Below, piece after piece: positions 36,307 through 51,331 of a stretch of 64,000 bases of DNA; positions within the stretch are counted from its first letter, which is position 1; each line of letters starts with the position of its first letter. The translations under genes were made by a program, and so were the position numbers. The stretch comes from Paragonimus westermani (Eukaryota > Platyhelminthes > Trematoda > Plagiorchiida > Troglotrematidae). The stretch lies in assembly GCA_008508345.1 (NCBI GenBank), contig QNGE01001229.1:117688-181687 (forward strand), read 5' to 3'. Below the pieces are notes generated by a model. The model did no database searches. It was not told the origin of the DNA and saw only the letters and a list, made by a program, of their open reading frames with translations.

Positions 36307-39300
36307 GTGAGTGGTCCCAATAAAGTCATTTTCTGCGAAAGTTTTTTTTGCCCATTGTAGCACACTACATTATCTGTTTGACGGGAATCAGACTACTAAT
36401 GGTTATCAAACTGTGGATTATTGTTTGGCATTTTATTCATTCTATAGGGATGGCAAACATACTAAATGAAATCTGTCGTGGATGTGTTCCATGCGGTATG
36501 TCGGTGGTGTGACTCCTGTTGATTCAAACCGAGTATCACATACAGTGCTTCCTAGCTATCACATTAGTACATAACTTCTAGTCGGCTTGTGTCAAACGTC
36601 TCAAGAAACATGAGTCTCACTGTTGCTGAAGTCAGTCAACAGTGCACTAGTTTATCATCTAGATTTTATCCCCATCATGCCGACTCTGTGATTTCCACTT
36701 GATGTAAAACTCTATCGGTGTGGTCATCGAATGGGGCTGATCTGTAGTTAATGTCTTCGACTAGAAGTGATGTAGGAAGCTGCTCACTTCTTGCAAAACC
36801 AGTGTTTCTTAGAGCCAAGGTGGAGTAATTTGTTCGGGCTTGTGTGGGAACAGCGACACAGTACTCAATATAGTCTCTAAATCAGATCATAAAACAGGGT
36901 CTAGTCACCAGTCATAATAAGGAGACGTTTGGCGATCATGAGCTAAGAGGAAAAGCATTGTAGTACAATGGCGTCTTTTTTGAAAAGAACTAACAAAAGA
37001 TTTGTGCGAACGCAAAATCTACGATCAATTTTAAACGATGTTCAGGAAATATTAAAAAGATCCCTGGTGCATTTGGAAATCATTGATGTGGTCTGCGTAA
37101 ATAGACAACTTCCTAGAATCAAATGAGTTGAAAGTCCAGATAAGAAGCTGTGGAACAATGTTGCTAACCCGGGATGTTCCCCTTACAGCTGATTGGCCGT
37201 TACTTGCCTCGTTCTTATTCGAGATCTTTTTTGAACCAACAGAATCTGTTCTTTGATAATCATCCTCCAACCCCTCAGACCTCTGGGCCAGATGGATGTT
37301 GTTTAGGGTGGGGATATTCAGGCACTGTGCGTAAGAATATCCAACATTTTCTTGGTCTGGATGCACCATTTATTTTGAGTTATAAGTTGTGTAGATCACA
37401 CCTACAGAAAGTGAGGTTAAAACGATGTTATTACGGTGTCATCCTCTTTCTGTAACCATTTGTGTCGACTAAACTTGGTTAGACTGTTATGCCAACAGAA
37501 GCGTACAATTTGTGGACACTGGTTGAAACACAACGCTGGGATAAACGTCGAGGGTTAGCTTCCCGTCGTCGGTTCAACATGCATGAATGGAGTTTCAACC
37601 TTGCAAGGTACGTGGATTGAAACGGTTCAAAAACAAACCCGTTCCCCTATCAATCTGCTTCCGGTGTCTACGCTCATTTAAAAACAGTCAAACAATTAGT
37701 GTACTTAGTCTTCGGAAAAATCCTTCATAATAACTGTGAGTGAACGCTTTGGCCAGTATCATGTGTTTGATTACTGTCTACGCTAAAACTCGCTTTTCTA
37801 ACCAAGTCATATTCAGAATAGAACGCGCGGTTGATAACAAAGTAGACCGTTCATCTTCCCACAGTGTGAGTTCATTTAGAGTTACAAACACACAGGCATA
37901 GGCAGAATCGACAGAAACTTGCGTTAGATCGTAAATGAACACTGCTCAAATTGACTGATCAATTCACCAACGCAACTGGGTTGACACGTGACAAACAGCA
38001 AGAATCCCTGCACGATCTGTCGTTCACGATGTTTCTCGAATAACCTGGCTAAATTGTCCATAGTGTCAGTCCGTGACAGCAACTTGATATTATCCACACT
38101 CACTGCAGCCATGTTGACCAAGCAGTATCGAATGACCTCGTGCGTCTAGAAATGTTGATGAAGACTAGTTGTTTCACTTACAATTGGCTAAGAAATTATT
38201 ATAGCCTAACTTGTCGACGTACTATTTTGTCAACTCCCTAGCCTAAACACAGTTCACGTCTGCATGACTTTGATGAGCCAGCACGAGATAACTCGCGTCT
38301 TCCTGAAATTGTGCCATGAGCTAACCGAGCAATTTGTGAAGTGTAAAAGCCGCCTGAAAACTGATCTGCTTTGTCAGTGTCATTTTAACTTCAGTGATCA
38401 CCAAAATATTCCTGCAGATCTAACCTCTACTGAAGTGTACGTTCTGTATAAAATTTGCAAGATCGACAAGGTGTCAACCAATAAACAAAACCCCTTTTAC
38501 ACCGAGTGTTTCTTCATCCATCGCTGGGCATTTCAACACAGATTACAGAGCTGACATCATACAGCTATGTGACACAACCAAGGCACGCATGCTGTCGACG
38601 AACTGACAGCAATAATTATCTAAGTTTGAAAGGTCAAACGCGTCAACTGGCGAATGATAAATTGCAAATCGCAAATTAAGTGAATTATGGAGGATGGAAA
38701 TGTGCAGCACCCGAGTAACAGCCCCTCACTCCTAGCAGTCAGTTAGTCCCAATCGGGACAGTCGTAGAGAGATCACGCGGTGCGCTGTTGAAGTCTTAGT
38801 AATACATCGTCACCCGAAAATGTTGATTTGTCCTTGCAAATGACCACGTACTATTGTTGTCGCAATCTTTCCCATTAAAAACTGAGCCACATCAAAGACA
38901 AAATCGGTTGCCCACTGTTGGTCATATGATTTTAACTTGTGACGATCCGGAATCCATCGATATATAATCATCTAAGTTCATTCTAAGTCAGCATACCCTA
39001 AACGAATACCGGGACGATGGGCAATCCGCTTCGTTTTTCTCACTTCAACCCGTGTTATCCAGAAATCTCTGAATTAGTTGATAACACCTGCTTGCAACAT
39101 GAACATACGAAACGAAAAACGGACATCGTGTAACTATGAGTCAGTTGATGCTGAATTGATCGGAAGCAGTAAAATACCTTCAAATATACATTTTTCGAGA
39201 TACCTTGGATTTTTATTTGACTCACAGATGGCCTTCATATCGTGAACGTCCCGGACGACCAGCTTAAGAGTAAGACGGGCACAACCGTTAAAGAAAACAT

Positions 39301-39504
39301 GTTAGAACTGCGCACCGTTCGTCACGACCCGTTATACTTGGTTCATTGTGGACACACGTGCTGGAACACATAAACTCATGTGGAACGTAGTCACAAAGAC
39401 ACTCAACTGAAGCACATTATATAAGTACAACATTTAGCTGAGGCTAGTGTTACGTACGTGAGCAGATTGAAAAAGTAAGATGTAGTTTGATCAGCTAAAA
39501 AAGT

Positions 39505-39519
39505 GTGTGTGTGTGTGCA
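39505..39519. repeat. GT dinucleotide microsatellite
   Basis: A run of tg repeats (aagtgtgtgtgtgtgtgtgc) lies in intron 2. It is a simple sequence repeat with no inferred role. Confidence 0.75.
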
Positions 39520-42500
39520 TGGTTCGCAAAACGGAAACTTCATTTCTATGTTCCACGAACTATGAGCAACAACTTGTGTCAATAATTTATTAATTGGCGA
39601 TAGTGACCAAATTTAAGAAAAAGCATGGTAATTAATTCAGCATGGATTCGTTTGTTAAGTTACCTCCGGGAATGTTGAACAAAAGCAGCACCGTCTCTGT
39701 AAATCAGTCGTACAGTACAAATAGTTACTTTAATGCAAGTAATTGCTTATCCCACCCTTCCCAAGTGTGAGTTCACTTAGCAAGTTAGTTTTTCTTCAGT
39801 AAACTCGGAGAGAATGGATGAGTGGATAGTTGATGGTGCTCACAGCTCCAGAGTGTCACTTTTTTCCATTAAATATACAAAATGAATTTAAAGCATTAAG
39901 GTCATTTCAGCAGTTGGATCTCATCTGAGCAGAGATATAAGTTTTAGTCAATTCAGTATTCCAATGAAAATGCTTGAGAAACGTCTAAAAACGCAAATCA
40001 CACATCTGAATTGACAAATATTTCTTGCTTGCAGCACTTCTGATGTGGAAGTGAATACTGTACATCATTGCGGACGAGATTTGAATGATGTGGATAGTTT
40101 GGAGACTGAAATTGCATTGAGATTTTGATTTTGAACTGGTCAAATTGAAAAAACTACCTTATGACTGGGACCAGAATTGGGTGACAGTGGCCGTTTCACA
40201 CCGCAGGCTTCGAGACTTCCTTTCCTATGAAAAGTGCCGCACTCGTGGCCTTTTACATTTCTTACGGAAACAGAGTAAATCTCACCAAGACACCACAAAT
40301 AGTAGAGTCTGAACCTAGATACATTTCACTGATGGTATGAAACGCGTTGCTCTCGCAGAAGAACCAGCGAAATACTGACAGCTTTCAGCACATACGATTA
40401 AGAAGGGCACCCTCCAATACGACGCAATTCTTATTGCCATTCCGCTGTGAATCCGAAACACTGAGAAGTGCACATCGATATACCATCTCGTTATGATGGA
40501 ACAAACGTTTTGATGTATTTGGGGACATTTTTTAAAACTCAATTCTGCTGGTATCTTCAGTTAACTGGTTTCAGGTGACTGGATATATTTCAGATGAGAC
40601 CCATTAGTAATAGAATTAGTAATGGGTATATTTCTGGGCCTTTTCTGTATAAAGCTGGCAAGGTGCTGTGCACAAGTATGGCAGCTGCAAGAACACAGGC
40701 GGAGTTGGTCGTGTTAATGTGTATCAGGTTACTTATATGATGAAATAGTGCTAGCTGTGGCAATGAATTCATGGGTAGACCGTTCAATCTTCATTAGAAA
40801 ACCGCTGGTTGCCATAACGCTTCAGTGGCCTCTGAATTAATGCAAGCTCTCCTTTACGTATCCAAATTTTAATCCTCCCACATATGTTCAGATACATTCT
40901 TTTTCGACACAGGTTGCACTCTGAGAATTTGTCAAAGTGGTCACACTGATGAATTTGTTAGAATGCGTTGACCTGAACGCAAAACCTTTGCGATGAATAC
41001 ATGGAAACCAAAATGTGTCCGTTTTTACAATCCGCCAGAATGTATGTCCTCATGTCCAATGAGGTAGGCGAATGGCTGTGCGTTCTGTGCGATGCACTGT
41101 CCGGAAACGAAAAACGAAGCGGATGTAAGCACTGCAAATGGACTGCATGATATGTTCTACTTTGTGCATCAATCTAGACTAATCTGTACTAGTCAGATGA
41201 TATTGTCATGTTGTTGTGCCTTAAACCGGATAGTTTCGGCCAAATGGTGTTTTCACTCTCAGTACTCAGCTTGTCATTGACCGTTTGTATGATAACTTAG
41301 TATTTTCAACGTTATTCTCTCAAGATGCTGTCAACAAAGCGGATGCTTATCACAGATTGGTGTTAATTTGCCGTCGTCATTGCAGCAAACGGCTCAACGT
41401 TTCACACCATATGCTACTACAGATCTCACTACATCTTTAGAACTGCTTACTTCTGGCCGTCACACCCTGTAGCTTGACGCCAATTCAAACCACACTGCTG
41501 CGAAAACATGCTAACTGTTTGTTGCCGAAGTGCATCGACCACCAACAGTTCAGGGACAGAATGAGAGACATTCTAAATTCTGTTTTGATGACTCGCTTAT
41601 GTTCCTCACAGCACTCGTGAAGAGTTAGATTATACTCTAACGCAACACAGATATCGAATTGATGGTGTTCCAGATCCAAGCGACGGAAGTAAATGGTTTC
41701 ACCGTGCAACGCAAACCCGAACCTTAAGGTGGAATAGTCGAAATGAGAGAGATTACCATTCTGCCTTTCAAAGATGTATCCTACAATTATATTAGCTCAT
41801 TATTGTTAAATCTTTTGTAAGCTATTCACTACATGCTGAGGTATTTCGTAGCCAAGCGCCTGTCAGTAGCTTTACATCCAAACCGACTTTTTCACTTTGT
41901 ACCGAGGGACTAGTTCTTGAGCGCGACCTTCAGCTTTCTTCATTTGACACAAAACTTTTCTATACATTGTTATGATGGGCATTATGCTTTCAAACTCCCT
42001 CAAGTCATGTGTTTTCATCGTTACTGTGTTCATCTTTGGCTGTATTCCTTCCTTACGGTGTCTTGCAATCTCTCCGTTGAACACATTCTAATAGCCGTTC
42101 TTTTAGTTTTTGTGCGAGTAATGACATTTTACATGATTCAGTACTTTTCACTGGAAGAATGTTGGTCATGTACACAAATTGCGTGCGCACCCCTTCCTTG
42201 CAAACTAATCACCTCCGAAATACCACTTCCACAATGGACGGGTGTGGAGTTTTTGCTATCCGTTTAAACTTCTTTTCAGAAACAAGCAGATAATTGTTAG
42301 CTAGTCTGAAAAATGTCACTAGCATAACTTTGATCCTCTTATCCGCTCTTTTCAGCGTAGTAATTAGTTTGTTTCTTTTCAATGTACACATGCGTACCTT
42401 CGGTTCGTCTGATGTAACCAGACAACTGAAAAATTGCCTGTCGCTCGTGGTCAAGTTCCACTTCACCTGAGTTTACGTGACTTAGAGTGAGCAACAACTG

Positions 42501-42566
42501 TTGCGCGCTGATTCTTTCAGGTTGCTCGTGGGTGCGGATTGTAGTGACTGCTACTGATGTTTTACT

Positions 42567-42586
42567 GACTGATTGCGCAATCAGTC
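42567..42586. repeat. 20-bp perfect palindrome
   Basis: The sequence gactgattgcgcaatcagtc is its own reverse complement with no loop. It lies in a somewhat GC-richer patch of intron 2 (about 42480-42680). It could be a chance site, a remnant of a mobile-element end or a dimeric protein-binding site; the window gives no way to choose. Confidence 0.85.
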
Positions 42587-44568
42587 GTTCGACCTGATTT
42601 ACAGCTGACAGTCGATTCTACCACTACGGTGGCATCCACATGTAGGCCGATTCTGATAAACGACACAGAGCTTAAGGGGGGGAAACGTCGGTGGTTTGAA
42701 CAGGTTATCGGCTTTAAAATATCCCTGAAAAGATAGCAAGTTCAGCAGCGCTATCGTCCTGCCGGATGGTCTCCTGGAGGGAGAATAGGATTACTAAGAT
42801 CAATTGATCCGCGCAAATACAAAAAAAATTGCGTTTCACTGATTCCTGAAAAATTGGATTTTAATGTACTGAAAGCTATTCGTGAACACACCCGAAAGTC
42901 ATCCCCACTCCTGTATATCTCCAGCAACTGCATGGTTGTGTAAAATGAATGAATCAAACTGTGCTATAACTAGCCTTTAATTTGCACTTGATCGTAAAAT
43001 ATTTAACCTCTTACACACACATCAATTTCGTAAAATTATTTGTGATGTGTTGCGGAATATACCGTATCTAACGTCTCTTTAGTCTATACCAAGAAAGAAA
43101 CTTTTTATTCTGCTGTTTTCAAGGCCATGTATGATACGGTAAGCCAGTCAACGGATAAATTGTACACACTGATACAGATCAAGCATGAGAGGGTTGATTA
43201 CTTCGTTTTTTTTAAAATTAATCCATAAATCTGCAAGGCAAAAATAATTGCACCTGGTTAGTTAGGCACGTCAATTTCTAAACCAGCAATTTAGTGGTCA
43301 CTATGCACTGTCTCAAGTAATAACTTGTTCAGACCAAAGCGTCAAGTCCACGAAGTGGTAGGTGATAGTGAGAAGACTGAGCACAAAACGCATGAATGTT
43401 GTCCCCACCGTGAAACAGATAATCAGATTGATTGGGTTACGATCAAACGTGAGTAACACTAACCATATCCAAATCCCAGTAAAAAAACATTTGGCAATTT
43501 GATCCACTACCTTCGTCAAACTTAACTGGATAACCAAAACTCTGGTTAAAATTATTTGTACATGCAAAAAATTATTTTTGTAAGCCGCTACTCCTTGCCG
43601 TTATCCATCAGAGTTTCAATAATATTTCCCTACGAGTTCACTACATTTAGTATAGTCATCGCCGTGATAATAGAGTGAGAGGGGTTTCCAACTGTTGTGC
43701 GCTTGTGGTTCAAATAACCCACTCATATTTTCACCAGAAGCAAAATTCGATATGGCAACAACAACGCGTCACCTAATATGGTTACTCGCTGACCATGAAC
43801 GCACGGAAAAAAGGAATGAAATCCGCACAGTAAGTATTGTTGTAAACTAAAAAATAAGGCTGCAGTTCAGAAGTGTATGAAATTACAGCAGATTGTCTCA
43901 CCACCTGGTGTATCGAAGATTGCTGTATGTTCCCAATGAAAGAGCATCATTTTAGGTGAAATCCCATCAAAACAGAACTTTACGTGTGTTTTCAAGCAAT
44001 TATAATGATTCTTTCCCCGGAGCCGTGGTTGGAAACTATCAATAAGAGGTTTTAGAGAGTGGTCTGATATATATCCATTGGGAAGTGTGCTTCATAAAAT
44101 GAAATAGTATGCCGAAAATTTAGGGGAGATTCTTCAAATTTATTGAATTGACATCGATCTACCCTTTTCTTATCCGATACACTTGAGAATGTTTAACACC
44201 GCACACCAACTTTTAGCAAACAAAATCGAATATCACGGAACCATAGATTGTAGCAACAACAGACTGTAATGCAACGAATGTCCAGGAAAAATAAAGTCTG
44301 GGGAAAAAACTGGTTTCCAGCAACCAACAAATTTCGTAGGTGCTGCAACTTACGTCGCCATGGACAACAATTTGGTATACATTGCCGTGTCTGTTTTCCC
44401 GGTTATTATGCCTGCGGTAAAACAACGATTGTTTTGCTCCCATATTTCACCATTTTTAGGTATAAATATATGGAAAGAATCTGTATGAATGGCAAGATAA
44501 ACGATGCTGCGTGAAGGAAAAATAGCTACGAAAATATTTTTGGTGATATTTTTGCTTTCAAATTATAG

Positions 44569-44651
44569 GTTTTGGATTTGTGACTTTCGAAAGCGAAAAT
44601 GCTGCAGAGAAAGTATGTAACATACATTATCATGAGTTAAACGGGAAAATG
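44569..44651 (+). CDS. Musashi-like protein, exon 3 (RNP1 and RRM second half)
   Basis: The exon starts after caaattatag and ends before gtgagt (83 nt). The first two bases complete a Gly codon with exon 2, then [17 protein letters not shown] and [10 protein letters not shown] follow. GFGFVTF is the RNP1 core with both RNA-contacting Phe residues kept. ESE-x-x-x-EKVC-x-IH-x-HE-(I/L)-N is distinctive of Musashi RRM2 rather than hnRNP A/B or DAZAP1. The exon ends in phase 0. It is 8.3 kb from exon 2 and 6.7 kb from exon 4. Confidence 0.95.
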
Positions 44652-47600
44652 GTGAGTCCCCTTAATTTGCTGACATGTACGCTTTGGTTGAACTTATATC
44701 ACAACTGTCGTAACATTCCATAAGGAAACCGGGATTTATTTATAAACTGTTGTAATTGTCGTAATTATGCAGTTCAAATCTCATATGTTATTGAATAATA
44801 TTAAGAGAAATCGTCAACTCAAAGTTTGGAAAGTGATCATTCAATGAAAATGATGTCTGCGGGCAAATTTCGACGAAATATTTGTGGAAAGTAAGCCCAG
44901 AATTGAAATCACTGCAGTCATCAGTAGTATCAACATCTTTTACTAACAAGACAAAATTGTTTGGAGAGTGTTTTCTTATGTGAAAATAATGGGAGTATGA
45001 TAGTAACAGAAGAGTTCGGACTGGACACAATCGGCCAAAATGCAGACACACTTCTATGACCATTGCATTGATTATACCAAAACCTTGAACACTACTGAGC
45101 CAAAGTACCTTCCGTAACCGTTATAAGATTCTGGTTTCTACTAGGCAGAAACACAATTATTGAGCTGACCGAATCTGCCCCGTCACTTGGTTTTTCATCT
45201 GCGCTTCGAAATAAAACATGCCTTTTTTCGGCAGTCGGGCTATTACAACCATATTTGACTGGGGAATATTGTGGCGCACAATGTTTCTCATCACAAAAAA
45301 GATTAGATGAATCACGAAGTTACAAACTGTATGCCTAACACTATGAAATTAATGTCATTATGATCAAAAGTATTTGTTGATTTGTCTGTCATTTTTTTCC
45401 ACAAATTATGCATACAAAAACAGTCAATGTTAAAATTACTGGATTAGTTTGCACAGTTGTCTGCAATGTTTTGTTTTCGGCGAACAAATAAAGTGAATTC
45501 CTCTACACTAAGCAACAAGTTGTTTCAACATTCTTGTCACCTAGTAATTTTACGCGACGTATTAATGGGGAACTCATTCAGTTGGTTCAAAAAAGGTTTC
45601 TCATAACTTTTATAGATTGCATTCCTGGTTTTGAACAACACATTTACTTGTGTTTTATGAACTGTTTCAAGGTTTTTCATTTTAAAACTGACAGCATTTA
45701 AACGCAATCGTTTTGAATTCTGTTTCTGGTTGAGTACCAGGCTGCTTCGTAGAAACTTCTCAAATCACGGAGCGCACACTGGGTAGGTAGAGTTTGATAG
45801 GACACTGATTTAAACTTATCGATTGTATGTCTGGCGGCCACTGTGAATTGCATTGAGCAAACTAATCAGTAGTACCTTATGTCTACAGTAACAGAGTAGG
45901 CCAGAACTAATGCAAAGTCTGTACCGGGAGCCCATCAGTTGTTTGAGATGTCGAGATGGAACAAACAGAATTAACGTTTAGTGGAGTTAACTAGTGAGCT
46001 ACTAGTAATATCGGTATGGGATTATTTAATTCTTCAACAAAACGATCGTGCTTGAAGCTTTGACGGATGTTTGTGTAGATAATCGCTGTTTTCACTATGT
46101 AAGTTGATTTAACGAGACCACAAATGAGGCAAGTTAACTCATTTCACCAGCAATACGTCATCGGTGAAATTGAAACCTCAGTAATCGTTCCTTGCAGGAA
46201 CTTACTAAAATTTAATGTTACTTTTAACCAGAAGATCACAAAATCGTTGATTTCTGCTGTCTGGGTTGATTCCTTCGATGTTCTGTTGTAATTAAAAGCT
46301 TATCGCCGCCCAGTTTCACATGTCATCTTGAAACTTACCATTCATTTGTTAAAATCCAGCGCATAGGGTGGTTAAAAATAGATTGCATGCATTCATGCGA
46401 CAAAATGTAAAAATCGACGAAGAAAATAGTGAACGATTTTGATTGCACACAAGCGTTTTCTTAAAATTGGTGGTCCATGTATTATTGCGGTTAGCTGGAC
46501 AACATTATTTACAGGGCGGATGACTGGAAATGAATCTGAGAGGCTCGCTTTTAATATGAATTTTTAAATCGGCAGTCCAACTCACTCAAAACGGCGAGTC
46601 ATTCCCGTTTTTTAAAATGAAAATTTCTCTGTAAAGTTGGATGCAAATAGTGACCTCGGACTAACTTATTTTTGAGAAGAAATTTTTTTGGTGTCAACAC
46701 AAAAACACTCGCGATGAAAGCAATAAACCATCTGTTTAAACGAGTTGAATTCACCTACAATAGTATTTAATTACAGCTCTCGCTTCACCAGTTTCTTACT
46801 TGAAGTAACCCTCATTTCACAATTCAAGTGCTCAGTTTTTATACTGCGCCCGAAATTCACGGAAGGTGTAAAACTAAATAATCATTCACGAATGACTGGT
46901 TTTTTATTAATGTTCTCACGTAACAAATAACGGAATCGTCGTGCAAAAACCCACAATGGTTCAAATCAAAAAGATCGCAGGAATTGTTTCAGCTTCTTGC
47001 GCAGTTTGAAGGAAAACACTTACCTCTTTAATTAAAAAGGCCTCATTTTTCCGTGAAAAGCTTTTTTGAATATTTTGTCACGTTCGATTGATCTACCCGT
47101 TTCCACCAAAAATCTAGGTGGCCACCTTTGTGCTACCGGTATAAACAGGCTAGCAAATTGCTTGACCCTGCACGTCCTTAAAGTTAACTCCTGTACAACT
47201 CGATTCATTTTGAACAGAATACCAATTAAATGCCTATGTTTTTTTCGGCGATAGTTTAACTGACTGGCTACAAAGTATTGAGAGACACGGTGACTGATGC
47301 CCAGATAGTGAACACAGCGTTTAAGCGATTATTTTAAACAAAAGGCTGGTGTTGTGTCGGTGGGTATTAGTCAATTCTACAAATGTGAACATAGGGGTTT
47401 TTAATTTTTTCTAAATGACTTCTGAATCATTCAAAAACTACAAAAAGAGACACAAGTGTACGCAATTTTATTGTTGTTCACAACCACACATCCACAGTTT
47501 GAAGATGCATTAAATTCATGAAAATCAGAAGACTTTAATTTACCGTACCACTTCGGGATACTGAAAGAATTCCATCACTATCAAAACGAGTTATAGCAAC

Positions 47601-50600
47601 GTTAATTTACTGGTTGGCAGAGATATTTACTGCCTTGAAAACTCAAGCAGAATATGAAGATAAACAATAAGAAAGAAAAAGAAATGGACTACTTCCAAGG
47701 TACCTACATGTTACGAGCATAAAAATGAACTGATAATGAGAAACAATGAAACAGCATTCTCTATGTTTGCTCACATATCGATTTACCTATTCAGATCAGT
47801 AAGTGTCTCGTTGGTGACAGCCATAAAACGGGTAAAATTCACGTATCGATTGTGGTCTGCATCTGTATAATTCATGGTGGTGCAAACTCAGCAGATATAC
47901 GTGATATACATTTGCTGACCTAATGTTATATGCCAACTTTTGTCTGCCTCACACCTTACGTTAATCTGGTGCGGCGTGGGCAAAGGTTGGTCGGCGCTGG
48001 AAATGACTGACTGGCTTTCACGACACATAAATTAGCTCATCGTGATTAAGCGCACAAATAGTTATTTGTCCTACCTAACTTTCACCGACTAACCGCGTTT
48101 TCGGTTGTCCCTCGGTGCTGCTCACAATCGGATGGGTGCGATCTGTCAGGTCTGTTTGTCTGTCTAAACGCTTGTCATTGAAAGACCGCAGATAAAAGGC
48201 AACTACGTTGTATCTATGTTAGAGCATTCAAGTTAATTATCCTCCGGTGGTTTCAAGCGTGCAGTTGCCTAGATGAACACCTAAAGGGGACTGTGTTGTT
48301 GAATAGATTGAGTGAGGATTTCCTCTTAAGCTTTACTTGTGGATGCTTACATGTAACTCAAAAACTATCTCTTGGTATTTTGACTTTGTCACATGGGCAC
48401 ACCAAGTGGTTACTAGAACACAACCTTTTTATGTTAGCCTGCCTTATATAAGCCAGAAGTACTCACAGAAATTTCTTCTGCAAATGACTGTAAACAAGTA
48501 GACGGTTTTATGAAAACAGCCTTTCATTTTGACGATGATTTAAGATGGTATTCTTAACGAATAACAATGGACGTCAGTTGCAACGGAATTAGCGTATAAT
48601 TGACAAAATCTGGCATGAATTACATTAAAATTTTATCGATAGACCAAACTACCATTTCCGATAAACGTTCAAAGAATTTAAAAAGCATCGTTGATTACTT
48701 GGGCCGAACAGTTTTGTGCATAACACCCTTCAGAAAACATGGCTGATGGCAGAACTTCTGTCAGTCAGCGTTTTATGTAATTTTCTTTCTTAAAACGAGT
48801 GATTTTACGCAGAATTATAGAAGTGCTTGATGTAAGTGTCTTTTTCAGCCTCATCAGAGAAGTAGAGTATTTGGGCAAATTTTGTGGTCTGAAGAAGTTC
48901 AACTTGCATAAGTGGGAGTACACAGTATAGAAACAAATAAGGAGAAAACTGACAGACAACAGAGAGTGGAGAGCTCGAGGAAAAATTTCAAATCATATTC
49001 ATCTTTGTCTAGATCCTAACGCAAAGTCCGAATGATTTTGTGCAGAAAAACAGAGTAACTTCATCATTTTTTCAAAGTTCTAGATGTTAAATTTTGTTTT
49101 TCTGACAATCGTTTATCCGTGAATTATTCTGTTGAAAGCTAAAGCCACTGTCAGACATTTCTTTGTTCGTCGGCCGTTAAACTTGCCAGCCGTTCAACAT
49201 GTTCAAGCTCTTAGTCAGACCGCTTCTGTTGATTGCTGTTCAGATGTCTTATCAGACAAGAGCAAGTTTCGACTTATAATAACTGGATGATCAGTGTGTA
49301 AATTGAAATCCTACTTAAAAATACCATCACCTAAACCTTTTTGTGCACTCACTTGTTGCTATGGGTAATTCATCAGAATTATTTTGATTGAAAAGTTATC
49401 AGGTTTCTTTATTGATTTTCCATCGTAATAGAATTTGTAAAAATCCCCAAGTAAATTCAAAAATTTCAAGAGTTACTAATTGGTAGAAAGGTAGAATGGA
49501 TTTTATCAGAGTGATCTGATACGAGTTAGTTTTGTTGCGGAAAAAGACGCAAATTAAACTATGTTCCTCCTAAGAAGCAATTGTGAATAGCAAAAATTGT
49601 GCATACACTGAACAATTAGTTGAAATTAACAGTTTAATTGAAACTGTACTGAAAATGAAGGGTTTGTGTGAATGAGCAGCATAGAATGGACAGATTAGAA
49701 CAGCTGGAACTGGGGTCGACTTTAATATCATACCTCTAAGCTATTACAACACAGTAACTGATGCAGCAAGATGTTACGATAAATGTGTCGATAAGTATTC
49801 CATTTTTTGAACCCAAAACTAGCTACCGTATCAGAGCCCTGAGTTTGTCTTTCAATTCGTATCTTGTCACTTAGCACTAGGAAGAATTTAAGGTGATAAG
49901 AACAATTTTTACGGTAACTTTGTCACGTGATAACATGTCAGATGAAAATGTTTTGGATCTTCAAGCGTAACGCTTACGATATACGTAAATACACTGCGTT
50001 ATTCACTAAATATGCTTAGTTGTAAACTAAAAAGCAGACAAACTGAATACACAACATATTACGCTTACAATTCATGAGGTATTGATGTACCGGGTTTATC
50101 AAAGACTGTTGAACAACACTCTATTTCACGAATCTAATACGCATTCTGTAAAAGCACAGTCATTGTGAAGCTAGCCCCCTTAGAACTATCCATGATGGTG
50201 TCCACAATATTGGGTGAATATAAGAAACCCACTGTGATGTTATACACTCACTCATGTACCCAGTTCCTTCAGTGTACATTCAGATCTCAGGACGCAATCT
50301 TCGCATATGTAGTTTTGAAAAAAATGATCTCAGTGATTTGCTTGACGGATACTACCTGACGAAATATTGATTGATTCATACTGTAAAATAGATCTTGAAG
50401 GTATTTTCCCGGCTTTCCCGTGATCGCAATCATTTATGTAAACCTTTTTACTATAATTACGAAGAGCTAACGTGTTCACTCCAAAACAGTAAACCGAAAC
50501 ACAATGTTTGAAATTCGGGTCCATCTGTGATGGAAAGCAAACGACGGTATTTTAAACCATCATTAGACCTGCTACCCCCAATTTTCGCTACTTAAAATAT

Positions 50601-51331
50601 TCTCAATCGAGCAGTCTACATGCGTTAAGAGTCTACCATTTACGTTGAAGTTATAGCTTGTCAGCAATCTTAAAACGGATCGATCTGTTTAAGACCAGTT
50701 TTATAACTAAATATGACCTGGGAGTTGTGCGCCTTTCAAGCAATTTGCCTAGAGTTACAGATTTATCAGATTAATATAATTTGAACGATCTTAAAGGATT
50801 GTTTTGCAAGTAACATTGCGGTAGATTTTTAAGATATTTAACCAAATCAGTTTCCAAGTCATGACCAAAAATCAACAGTCACACAGTTTATCTACTCTCA
50901 TTATTTACCTGGGGTGCATTCACAAATCCCTCTGAACTTATGTATTGACAAAATTCACAAATATTAGCTGCCTCAGTTGCAATATGCAATTAATTAAAAA
51001 TTTTGAACTTTATAATAATAATTTGCAGCGATTTGCTTCCTAGTTCAAATTCAAATATGTCTACATATTTCAGCTTCTGAAAGGTGAAAATCTTTTAAGT
51101 AGTTGAAGAGAGCAAACAGATTGCATGCAACATCTGAGCGTCTGAGTGTTACTTTCGGTTGAGCATATACATTGATGTCTTTCAGAGTTGTGTATGCAAT
51201 AAACGACCGATATAATCTTCTTCTTTTGAACAGATGAAGTCAATGTTTTAAGATTAGCCGTTTACAACCTTATTGGTAAAGTGAGTTTTAAACAGCATTA
51301 CTCAGCTAAACTCTAGCTCATTGTATCCTAG
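44652..51331 (+). other. Intron 3 of the Musashi-like gene (about 6.7 kb)
   Basis: It begins gtgagt, ends gtatcctag, and has phase 0. The sequence is AT-rich with only short unrecognised frames (for example 44788-45063 minus, 50165-50359). I saw no clear mobile element. A segment near 47940-48180 is locally GC-richer without an identifiable feature. Confidence 0.75.

Larger units (their letters stand above)
36307..44568 (+). other. Intron 2 of the Musashi-like gene (about 8.3 kb)
   Basis: It begins gtgagt, ends aattatag, and has phase 1. It contains a short GT microsatellite near 39505-39519 and a 20-bp perfect palindrome at 42567-42586. The open frames in it (for example 37174-37455, 38264-38554, 41917-42267, 42209-42466 minus) show no known domain. 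No other gene was recognised. Confidence 0.75.

Noticed and set aside
38264..38554. 96-codon plus-strand frame with protein-like composition
   Set aside because: No recognisable domain and no splice signals in phase with the Musashi-like exons.
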